A DNA stretch of 64,000 nucleotides, from NCBI RefSeq assembly GCF_028682475.1, contig NZ_JANHLE010000007.1, positions 62,001 through 126,000 of the forward strand, read 5' to 3'. Every line of letters begins with the position of its first letter. Position 1 is the first letter of the stretch. The stretch comes from Pseudomonas putida. GTDB lineage: Bacteria > Pseudomonadota > Gammaproteobacteria > Pseudomonadales > Pseudomonadaceae. Below, in pieces: positions 43,367 to 50,348 of the stretch. Made by a program: the position numbers and the translations under genes. Under the pieces are notes generated by a model that worked only from the letters and a program-made list of their open reading frames with translations, did no database searches and had not been told where the DNA came from.

Positions 43367-43828
43367 GTGTCGCGCGCCGCGAAAATCGCTACCGGATCAA
43401 TAATTCTTGTTGCGTTCGGTACAGCTTTCTTAGCGCAATCCGTCGTAAATCGTCGGCAGGCTTCGGAAGATGAATATATCGCAAAAATCGAAAATGATCT
43501 TTCTATTGTTTACGGGGCTTATTCGCGAATCGTTAGAGACGGTGTGAAGCGCGCTTTATCTGAAAGTCTTCAAATTCCGGTTGACTCAATCAAGGACGTT
43601 GATACGCTTAACAGCCTCGGGGCGGACAGCCTGGATACAGTCAGTTTTGCCCTCGATCTGAATAAGTATTTTCGCGTCGAAATTGAAGATGTGGTCTGTG
43701 ACAACATTACCGAATATAGTGTCTCATATATTGCGGAATTCTTGATCAAAGAGTACCTACTTAAAGACGTCCGATTCGTAGGGAGCCAACAAAGTACTCC
43801 ATTCTCGCTGCAGAAATCCGATGACTGA
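43367..43828 (+). CDS. Membrane-anchored acyl carrier protein-like protein
   Basis: A 153-residue protein with an N-terminal transmembrane helix (about residues 7-25), a 30-residue linker, and an acyl carrier protein domain at about 55-135. The phosphopantetheine site is LGADSLDTV with S88, exactly as in AcpP. The later helix (FALDLNKYFRVEIEDVVCDNITEYSVSYIAEFLI) also follows the ACP pattern. A carrier fixed to the membrane is unusual. No ketosynthase or transferase lies nearby; the partner is the membrane protein six bases upstream. The start is GTG at 43367 with only a weak ribosome site, consistent with translational coupling. Codon use is AT-rich. Confidence 0.75.
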   Translation: MSRAAKIATGSIILVAFGTAFLAQSVVNRRQASEDEYIAKIENDLSIVYGAYSRIVRDGVKRALSESLQIPVDSIKDVDTLNSLGADSLDTVSFALDLNKYFRVEIEDVVCDNITEYSVSYIAEFLIKEYLLKDVRFVGSQQSTPFSLQKSDD

Positions 43829-43866
43829 GTTCAGCCATTTTAACTAGCTTCGTTTTTTGAGAACAA

Positions 43867-44007
43867 ATGTGGCAGCGCTTGGCGGTCCTGATCCAGAAGC
43901 TTGGGCTAGGTGAGTCCGACGGAGAACATTGTTTACCGAATTATCAGGCGGTCTTTCTGGTCGTAATCGGCGGGCTCGCCTTGCTGAAGTTTCTAGGTTA
44001 TATGTAG
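43867..44007 (+). CDS. Possible 46-residue membrane peptide
   Basis: A short frame: MWQRLAVLIQKLGLGESDGE, then a central HCLPNYQ, then a hydrophobic helix (AVFLVVIGGLALLKFLGYM) at the C-terminus. It lies 38 bases after the membrane-anchored ACP gene in the same direction and before a strong terminator, so it could be the third gene of that operon. The ribosome site is poor (TTGAG...). The clean amphipathic-plus-membrane pattern supports it; the length makes chance possible. Confidence 0.4.
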   Translation: MWQRLAVLIQKLGLGESDGEHCLPNYQAVFLVVIGGLALLKFLGYM

Positions 44008-44080
44008 GCGCGCAAAGTGCGAGCATACCTATACAACTGCTACTTGCTAAAAACGTCTCATCGAAATTGAAACGGATACA

Positions 44081-44114
44081 CCTAAAAGGGCTGCCAAATG
44101 GCAGCCCTTTTAGG
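44081..44114. terminator. Bidirectional intrinsic terminator
   Basis: CCTAAAAGGGCTGCCA, loop AA, TGGCAGCCCTTTTAGG, a perfect 16-base dyad. It serves the ACP operon from the left and the DUF533/TerB gene from the right. Confidence 0.92.
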
Positions 44115-44224
44115 TTCTGGTATCGACTGGCGTGCCCCCCGTCGGAGATAAGAGTGCATGCAACCTCCCGAGCCTTCCCTGCGCTGACTTCAGATTGATG
44201 AAGAGCGCAGGCCTCTCAGCCCGA

Positions 44225-44950
44225 TCAGGCGGTTCCCTTGGCCTGCTGCTCCAGGTGCACCTGCAACTCCGGATCGATTTGCAGTGCGCCGGCCAGTTCG
44301 TCAAGGTAGGCCCGCTCTGCGTCCTGCTGGTCATCCACGAGCATCACACTGGCCAGGTACACTTCTGCGGCCATGCCCGGGTCCTGAGCCGACTGCGCCA
44401 CCTCGGTAGCATCGAGTGGCTTGCTGACTTCCTCATCCAGCCATTGCTGCAGCTGCGGGTCGCTGGTTTGCCGTTTGATTTCAGCGTAGATCAACTGTTC
44501 TTCCTGCTTGTCGATGCGACCGTCAGCCTTGGCTGCCGCAATCAGCGCGCGCAAGATGGCATGGCTGTGATCCTCGGCTTCGGGGCCGGACAATTGATCG
44601 ACCGTACGCACCGCCTGTTGCGGGGCTGCGGCCTGGCTGCGCTGCCAGCTTTGATAGGCCTGGAACGCCATCATGCCCAACGACGCCAGGGCCGCGTAAT
44701 TGGTGCCACCCGCGGAGCGCCCCTGGGTAAAGCCGCCAGCGCTGCCACCAGCACCGCCACCCAGTATGCCGCCCAGTAAACCACCCAGGCCACCACCGCC
44801 ACCCGTTGCACTGCCGCCGCCAAGCAGACCGCCCAACAAGCCGCCCAAACCGCCCAGGCCGTCTTGCGACGACAGGCCGCCGCTCCCTTGTTGCGCTTGC
44901 GAGCCCTGCCCGGCCCGCAGTAACTGTTCGAGTAAATCACTGGTGTTCAT
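44225..44950 (-). CDS. DUF533/TerB-like protein with Gly-rich N-terminus
   Basis: A 241-residue protein of the YebE/DUF533 type. A very Gly-rich stretch (about residues 20-85, repeats of GGLGGLLGG and GGGSATGGGG) precedes a TerB-like helical domain (about 125-235, ILRALIAAAKADGRIDKQEEQLIYAEI with the acidic ADGRID loop). Function is unknown; TerB relatives bind metal and sit at the inner membrane. ATG at 44950 has GCGGAG upstream; an in-frame start 12 codons earlier is less likely. It is the only gene in its unit. Confidence 0.88.
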   Translation of the reverse strand: MNTSDLLEQLLRAGQGSQAQQGSGGLSSQDGLGGLGGLLGGLLGGGSATGGGGGLGGLLGGILGGGAGGSAGGFTQGRSAGGTNYAALASLGMMAFQAYQSWQRSQAAAPQQAVRTVDQLSGPEAEDHSHAILRALIAAAKADGRIDKQEEQLIYAEIKRQTSDPQLQQWLDEEVSKPLDATEVAQSAQDPGMAAEVYLASVMLVDDQQDAERAYLDELAGALQIDPELQVHLEQQAKGTA

Positions 44951-45030
44951 GGCTCCGCCCTCGCTCGGTAGTCGTTGCCCAGACAAGCAACGATAGCCCC
45001 CTCAAGGCGATCCGCCATGACCGTCTGGCG

Positions 45031-45465
45031 CTATTCGTCGACGCTGATGCCCGATCCGCCTAATTCGCTGGGGACATCCTTCATCTTGGGCAAGCCGTCT
45101 TTGATGCGCAGCCTGGTCTCCTGATAATGGACGTGAACCTCTGGTGCATACGCCAGATCCGGAATGGCTGCGGCATACACGTCGATGAGCCCCATCCCCG
45201 GGTGTTCGGTGAAAATATGCCCGCCGCAAAGCTTGCACCATTTGCGAAAACTCTGCGGTGTCTTGCTGTAGGTGCCAATGTTCTCAGCCCCCCGAGTGAC
45301 CTGTACCGCCTCGGGTTTCCACAGCGTGAAGGCATTGACCGGCGCTGCCGACCAATGTCGACACGACTCGCAATGGCAATAGCCCATTGCCGCAGGCTCA
45401 CCGCTGACGGTGAACTCGACTGCGCCGCAAAAACAACTGCCTTTGTAAGACTTTTGATTGCTCAT
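45031..45465 (-). CDS. GFA-family zinc protein
   Basis: A 144-residue protein of the glutathione-dependent formaldehyde-activating (Gfa/CENP-V) fold. The zinc ligands are visible: CFCGAVEF (near 12), CHCESC (near 32) and CKLCGGH (near 78). The founding member binds glutathione and formaldehyde, but most homologues have unknown substrates. ATG at 45465 follows AAAGGAG. It lies 70 bases beyond the end of the nitrilase gene in the same direction and may be in its transcript. Confidence 0.9.
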   Translation of the reverse strand: MSNQKSYKGSCFCGAVEFTVSGEPAAMGYCHCESCRHWSAAPVNAFTLWKPEAVQVTRGAENIGTYSKTPQSFRKWCKLCGGHIFTEHPGMGLIDVYAAAIPDLAYAPEVHVHYQETRLRIKDGLPKMKDVPSELGGSGISVDE

Positions 45466-45535
45466 GGAGTGACTCCTTTTCGGTTTTGACACACATCGCC
45501 GAAGTTGAAAGGGATCGCCTGAGGGTCGGTCAGCT

Positions 45536-46477
45536 TCATCCGTCGATCAAACGCACCGCTGTCGCCGGCGTGCGTCGCACCTGCAATTGGAAAATGTCAG
45601 GGCGCGCATAGTGCCCGGTGACGTCAAGCGCCCGCCGCGCCGGCGCCACGAGTGACACGTCGATGTCTGCATACAGAATGCCTGCCTCCCGGTGCAATGG
45701 ACCGGCTGTGATCCGCCCTTGAGGGTTGACCACCACCGAGTCGCCGTCGTTGATCCACTCTTGCGGATCGGGAAACACTTGCATGCGCGCCGGAAAGTCA
45801 TCGGGAATGTCACTGCCGCGCAGCAAGGTGCCACTGCCGAGCACCCAGCATCGACCTTCGAGTGCAATGTGACGCATCGTGCTGATCCAGCCCTCGCCGG
45901 TGTCGTACGTTGGGGCGACGTAGATTTCCACGCCTTGGGCATACAAAGAATAGCGCGCCAAGGGCATGTAGTTTTCCCAGCAGATCAGCGTACCAATGCG
46001 CCCCACAGGTGTATCGACCGTACGCAACCCGGACGCATCACCGAAACCATGGACCATGCGCTCAGGGTTGGTTGGCATCAGCTTGCGATGGCGGTTGAGC
46101 ACTTCGCCGTGCGTACCGATAACGACTACGCTGTTATAGAGCGTGCCACCGCCATTACGCCGCTCGCATTCATTGATACCGCATACGATTGTCACGGCAT
46201 GAGCGCTGGCGGCCTCGCACAGTTCGTTCAAGTCACCGTTTGCGAGATCAACGGCATTGGCCAGCAGACGCGTGTGCAACTGGCCGATTAACGCCCCGTC
46301 TTTTCCCGCCGCCAGCCGCCAGATCCACGACGGGTAACCTGGAATGAACGATTCGGGCAAAACGATCAGCGAGGCGCCGGCCGCTGCGGCCTCAGCGACC
46401 GATTGCACGGCCCGGGCGATCGTTGCGCTGCGATCGAGCAGCACGGGCGGCCGCTGAATGATGGCTATCGTGGTCAT
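45536..46477 (-). CDS. Nitrilase
   Basis: A 313-residue carbon-nitrogen hydrolase of the nitrilase branch, converting a nitrile to acid and ammonia. The triad is complete: E42 in LPESFIPGYP, K132 in HRKLMPT and C166 in LICWENYMP. FIPGYPSWIW and the CWENYMPLAR context are the nitrilase (not amidase) forms of these motifs. ATG at 46477 has AGGAG at ideal spacing. It is divergent from an HxlR regulator, with a small palindrome between them, so induction by the substrate is likely. Confidence 0.93.
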   Translation of the reverse strand: MTTIAIIQRPPVLLDRSATIARAVQSVAEAAAAGASLIVLPESFIPGYPSWIWRLAAGKDGALIGQLHTRLLANAVDLANGDLNELCEAASAHAVTIVCGINECERRNGGGTLYNSVVVIGTHGEVLNRHRKLMPTNPERMVHGFGDASGLRTVDTPVGRIGTLICWENYMPLARYSLYAQGVEIYVAPTYDTGEGWISTMRHIALEGRCWVLGSGTLLRGSDIPDDFPARMQVFPDPQEWINDGDSVVVNPQGRITAGPLHREAGILYADIDVSLVAPARRALDVTGHYARPDIFQLQVRRTPATAVRLIDG

Positions 46478-46542
46478 GGCGTTCTCCTGAGGCGATGGCT
46501 TTCGGAGATTTCAGCGTGCGCGTGGCGAAGGCGCGAGGCTAG

Positions 46543-46555
46543 TTCAGAATCTGAA
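46543..46555. promoter_or_regulatory. Palindrome between nitrilase and HxlR genes
   Basis: TTCAGA-A-TCTGAA, a perfect 13-base dyad in the 103-base divergent gap. It is a candidate site for the adjacent HxlR regulator. Confidence 0.5.
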
Positions 46556-46580
46556 GCGTTGTAGTTGCGGAGTACAGGCG

Positions 46581-47276
46581 ATGGATGAAAGCTACGGGCA
46601 GTTCTGCACGGTCGCGCGCGGCGCTGAAGCCCTGTGCGAGCGCTGGACACCTTTGGTCGTGCGCGAGCTGCTATGCGGCAGCAAGCGCTTCAATGAACTG
46701 CACCGCGGCGTACCACGGATGTCCACCAGCTTGCTGGCACAGCGGCTGCGCCACCTGGAAGCGATCGGTGTGGTACATCGCACAGCCACAGGCAAAGTCT
46801 GGGAGTACAGCCTGACCGAGGCAGGAGAGGAATTGCGCCCCATCATAATGGCGCTAGGCCATTGGGGTGCGCGCTGGATCGGTAGTCGCCTGCGCGATAA
46901 TGAACTCGACGCGGGCCTGCTCATGTGGGACGTGCGCCGGTTCGCGCGCATCGAGCTGTTCCCGCCGCGGTCGGTGGTCATTCACTTCAGGTTCCGCGAC
47001 GCGCGGTCCGGCGAGCAGGAGTGGTGGCTGGTGGTCGAACAGGGTGTGGCAGATCTGTGCCGCGACGATCCCGGACGCGAACTCACGCTCGTCGTGGACT
47101 CCAGCGTGCGTGCATTGACCGAAGTGTGGACTGGCGAACGTACACCCAGGGAGGTGCTTCAGTCGCAAGAGCTGCGTGTAGACGGCGCGGTGCAGGATGC
47201 GGAAAACTTGTGGCGCTGGCTTGGCACCAGTGCGTTCGCCGGTACCCGCAGTGCTGCAGGCCAGGCTTTGCATTAG
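46581..47276 (+). CDS. HxlR-family regulator with C-terminal extension
   Basis: A 231-residue regulator. The HxlR winged helix is at residues 5-105 (FCTVARGAEALCERWTPLVVRELL, then FNELHRGVPRMSTSLLAQRLRHLEAIGVV). About 120 further residues form a domain resembling the SCP2-like sterol-carrier fold found in some long HxlR proteins (VEQGVADLCRDDPGRELTLVVDSS), a possible ligand pocket. It is divergent from the nitrilase gene and likely controls it. The ribosome site (GGAG...) is a little far from ATG 46581. A REP element follows the gene. Confidence 0.9.
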   Translation: MDESYGQFCTVARGAEALCERWTPLVVRELLCGSKRFNELHRGVPRMSTSLLAQRLRHLEAIGVVHRTATGKVWEYSLTEAGEELRPIIMALGHWGARWIGSRLRDNELDAGLLMWDVRRFARIELFPPRSVVIHFRFRDARSGEQEWWLVVEQGVADLCRDDPGRELTLVVDSSVRALTEVWTGERTPREVLQSQELRVDGAVQDAENLWRWLGTSAFAGTRSAAGQALH

Positions 47277-47299
47277 TCATCGAGAAAAGATGGAGCGCA

Positions 47300-47325
47300 A
47301 TCGCGGGGCAAGCCCGCTCCCACCG
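47300..47325 (-). repeat. REP element
   Basis: ATCGCGGGGCAAGCCCGCTC with flanking bases, the same sequence as the right arm of the REP pair at 33301. It lies between an HxlR gene and an acyl-CoA ligase gene that converge here. Confidence 0.85.
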
Positions 47326-47356
47326 AGGGTGTCGGCAGCGTGACTGCACAGCAAGT

Positions 47357-47382
47357 GAAAAGGCCGGTCACAAGGACCGGCC
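47357..47382 (-). terminator. Intrinsic terminator after the acyl-CoA ligase gene
   Basis: On the minus strand GGCCGGTC, loop CTTGT, GACCGGCC, followed by TTTTC. It ends the five-gene catabolic operon. Confidence 0.8.
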
Positions 47383-47404
47383 AGGATTGACGCGATTACC
47401 GTGC

Positions 47405-49102
47405 TTACTCAAACACCACCTTGCCGCGACTACCACCCCACCCTTCGATCTGGTTGTGATAGCGCTCCTCAATCTGGCTACGACGGATCTTCAAGGTCGG
47501 CGTCAGCAACGCATTGGCGATAGACCAGGGTTCATTGACCACCACCAGACACGCCAGTTGCTCGTGCGCCTCGAACTGGCTGTTCACCTCCGCCAGGAAC
47601 ACCTCAAGCTCGGTGACGACCTTATCCCGTCCCTCGGCACTGGCCAGGGCCGCTCGGGTATCGGCGGACACGTTGAGCAAGGCCAACGGCTGCGCCAGAC
47701 CGACACCGGTAACGCAAGAGGCCTCGACCCTTGGATGGTTACCCAGCTTGGCCTCGATAGGTACGGGGGCCACGTATTTGCCCTTGGCGGTCTTGAACAG
47801 TTCCTTGACCCGCCCGGTGATACGCAGGCGCCCCTGCTCATCCAGCTCGCCACGGTCACCGGTACGGAACAGGCCGTCCTCGGTGTAGCTCTGGGCCGTC
47901 AGTTCCGGCAGTTTGTAGTAGCCGAGCATCTGCGCCGGGCTCTTCACCAGGATTTCGTTATCCGCCCCGATCCGGCACTCGACCCCCGGAATCACCGCGC
48001 CGACATAACCAACGCGCACCTGCCCCGGCAGACTGAAGTGCGAGGTGCCGAAGTTCTCCGACATGCCATAGCCCTCCAGCAACTCCAGCCCCAGCTGGCG
48101 GTACCACTCCATGACTTTGACCGGCAACGGCGCCGAACCGGAGAGCCCGGTATGCACCCGGTCAAGCCCCAGCGCCGAGAGAATCTGCGCCTTCATCAGC
48201 GGGCCTTCCACCGGGTTGGCGAATACCGCGGCCTGGGTGGCCGGGTCGATGCGTTCGTTGATGCCCTGATAGAACTTGCCCCACAAGCGCGGCATCGACA
48301 AAAAGATCGTCGGCCGTGCCCGGCGCAGGTCTTCACTGAAGGTGTCCAGCCCCAGGCTGAAGAACACCTGGCAACCACTGAACAACGAGACCGCCTCCAC
48401 CACCGCGCGTTCGGCGGTATGCGCCAGCGGCAGGTAAGACAGCAGCCGGTCGCTGCTGCGGGTGCCCTCGCCGTTGGCGTACATGCAGCCGGTCACTGCC
48501 GGGGCGTTGTACATGGCCCGGAAGCTGTGCATCACGCCCTTGGGATCGCCGGTGCTGCCGGAGGTGTAAATGATCGTCGCCAGCTCCTCGGCGGCCGGCA
48601 GGTGCACCGTTTGCAAGGGCTCGGTCGTGGCGATGATGTGTTCCCATGACGTGCCTTTGCCACAGCTGGACATTGGCAGGTCAATCAACGCCAGGCTGTC
48701 CGGGATCGAGGCGCAGATCGCCTGCCAGCCGGCCGCCTCACCTTCCAGGCGGCCGACGAACAGCAGGCGCACTTCGGCGTGCTCCAGCACATAGCGCACG
48801 GTGTCAGCGTTGGCGGTGGTGTACAGCGGCACGCTGACGTGCCCGGCCATCCAGATCGCCAGGTCGGCGATGATCCAGTGGGCGGTGTTTTTGCCGAACA
48901 GGCCGATCGAGGACTTGGCCGGCAAATCGAGCGAACGCAGATGCGCGGCCATGCGCCGCGCCTGGTCGCCGACTTCGCGCCAGCTGTACTCCTGCACACT
49001 GCCATCCGGCAAGGGCTGGGTCAGGTAGATCGCATCGGCGGTGTTGTGCTCCCAGTGGAGGAAACGATGCAACAGCGTAGTCTGATTATTGTTGTTGTTC
49101 AT
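47405..49102 (-). CDS. Long-chain-type acyl-CoA synthetase (AMP-forming)
   Basis: A 565-residue AMP-binding ligase that activates a carboxylic acid with ATP and CoA. The P-loop is IIYTSGSTGDPKG (177-189), followed by the adenylate-binding region LEGYGMSE, TGDRGELDEQG and the hinge LRITGRVKELFKTAKGKYVAP. The sequence is of the long-chain/eukaryote-like FadD15 branch rather than E. coli FadD. It is the last gene of the operon ACAD-ACAD-SDR/MaoC-thiolase-like-ligase and would start the pathway. ATG at 49102 is followed at once by repeated AAC codons, which make a Crc-type motif on the mRNA. Confidence 0.92.
   Translation of the reverse strand: MNNNNNQTTLLHRFLHWEHNTADAIYLTQPLPDGSVQEYSWREVGDQARRMAAHLRSLDLPAKSSIGLFGKNTAHWIIADLAIWMAGHVSVPLYTTANADTVRYVLEHAEVRLLFVGRLEGEAAGWQAICASIPDSLALIDLPMSSCGKGTSWEHIIATTEPLQTVHLPAAEELATIIYTSGSTGDPKGVMHSFRAMYNAPAVTGCMYANGEGTRSSDRLLSYLPLAHTAERAVVEAVSLFSGCQVFFSLGLDTFSEDLRRARPTIFLSMPRLWGKFYQGINERIDPATQAAVFANPVEGPLMKAQILSALGLDRVHTGLSGSAPLPVKVMEWYRQLGLELLEGYGMSENFGTSHFSLPGQVRVGYVGAVIPGVECRIGADNEILVKSPAQMLGYYKLPELTAQSYTEDGLFRTGDRGELDEQGRLRITGRVKELFKTAKGKYVAPVPIEAKLGNHPRVEASCVTGVGLAQPLALLNVSADTRAALASAEGRDKVVTELEVFLAEVNSQFEAHEQLACLVVVNEPWSIANALLTPTLKIRRSQIEERYHNQIEGWGGSRGKVVFE
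49085..49099 (-). promoter_or_regulatory. Crc/Hfq-type CA motif at the ligase start codon
   Basis: On the minus strand AACAACAACAATAAT occupies codons 2-6 of the ligase gene. It is one of the longest AAnAAnAA tracts in the window and sits where Hfq/Crc would block initiation. Confidence 0.55.
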
Positions 49103-49188
49103 TGCAGATCCTGCGTCTGAAGGGTGGTGTTCCACCTATTGAAATTGTTCTGTTTCGAGCCGGTCCTGATGCGCGTTGGCGCAATGCT

Positions 49189-50286
49189 TCAACTGCGCTG
49201 ATAAAGTGTGGTGATCACCGTACCGGCAGCGCTGGTGTAGTGCTGCAGGCCAATGCGGGCGTTGGCGACCTGACGCCGGCCGGCGCTGCCACGCAACTGG
49301 TGGGTCAATTCGATGCATTGTGCCAGAGCGCTGAGCGACTGCGCCTGACCGAGTGACAACAGGCCACCACTGGGATTGACGACCAGGTTGCCACCATAGG
49401 TGTTGTCACCCTCCTCGACCAGCTTCTCGGCGCTGCCCTCCAGGCAGAAGCCCAGCGCTTCGTACAGCAGTAGTTCGTTAAGGGTGCTGCAGTCATGCAG
49501 TTCGCACACCTCCACTTCCTGCGGCCCCCGGCCCGCTTGTTCATACAGCTCGCGGGCGGCAGCCACGTTGATGTCGTAGCCGACGTCGGCAAACGTCGAT
49601 CCCAGCGTCGTCCCGGCCACCTGCACCGGCGCAACGCAGGCCTGGGCCAGGGTGCGGATCAGCGGACCGTTACCGTAGCGACTGGCGAACTCGCTGGAGC
49701 ACAGCAGCACGGCCGCGACGCCGGCAACGGGCCAGGCAAACTGTGGCTGGGTCAGTGGGTCGGCAAGCAGGCTGGCCCCCAGTACCTGATCCAGGCTCAG
49801 TGGTTGTCCGAAGGCGGCCAGAGGATTGAGCGCCGCATGCTGATGGGCCTTGACGGCGATCATCGCAAAGGTTTCGCGCCGCACCTGATAGCGCGCCATG
49901 TACTCGCGCGCCGTACTGCCCAGGCGTTCGAGCATGGCGCTCATATCGGCTAACACGCTGGGTGCGCTTTGTACGCCCAGCACCAGAATGCTTTCGGCCT
50001 GCCCCTGCGCGATGGCCTGGCAAGCATCAGAGAACAAGTCGCTTCCCTGCCCAACGTGGCGCAACGGCACCCGCCCCACCCCAGCCTGTTCGAGGCCGAG
50101 CTGCACGACAGCCGCCCGGGGAACATCCGCAGCGACATAAACCTCGGTAAGGCGGCTGGCGGACACCCCGGCATCGACCAGCGCCTGACGCGCCGTATGG
50201 CCAATCAGGGCCACACCGTCCGGGCTCAAGGCGGCCGGGCTGAAGGGGGACATACCTACGCCAATCACATTGACGCAACGTTGCAT
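49189..50286 (-). CDS. Thiolase-like protein without the catalytic residues
   Basis: A 365-residue paralogue of the SCP-x-type thiolase at 19402, similar over its whole length. Where that enzyme has NNNCGSGS it has RHVGQGSD, so the nucleophile Cys is lost (V78). Where that has LLSKGHPLGATG it has LLSLGQAQSLSALA, so the GHP His is also lost. The HDC...NE segment remains. It therefore cannot be a normal thiolase. It may be a non-catalytic subunit for the active thiolase, or a retro-aldolase like Ltp2 of steroid degraders, though no DUF35 partner is next to it. ATG at 50286 has AGGAG at good spacing. Confidence 0.85.
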   Translation of the reverse strand: MQRCVNVIGVGMSPFSPAALSPDGVALIGHTARQALVDAGVSASRLTEVYVAADVPRAAVVQLGLEQAGVGRVPLRHVGQGSDLFSDACQAIAQGQAESILVLGVQSAPSVLADMSAMLERLGSTAREYMARYQVRRETFAMIAVKAHQHAALNPLAAFGQPLSLDQVLGASLLADPLTQPQFAWPVAGVAAVLLCSSEFASRYGNGPLIRTLAQACVAPVQVAGTTLGSTFADVGYDINVAAARELYEQAGRGPQEVEVCELHDCSTLNELLLYEALGFCLEGSAEKLVEEGDNTYGGNLVVNPSGGLLSLGQAQSLSALAQCIELTHQLRGSAGRRQVANARIGLQHYTSAAGTVITTLYQRS

Positions 50287-50348
50287 CGCGCTCTCCTGAA
50301 ATACAAAGCTGCCGCTACCGGTGCAGGCTAGCGGCAGGTGGCCATGGA

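Larger units (their letters stand above)
43829..44224. other. Gap with a possible 46-residue gene and a terminator
   Basis: Apart from the small frame at 43867-44007 and the bidirectional terminator at 44081-44114, nothing is seen in this stretch. Confidence 0.45.
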
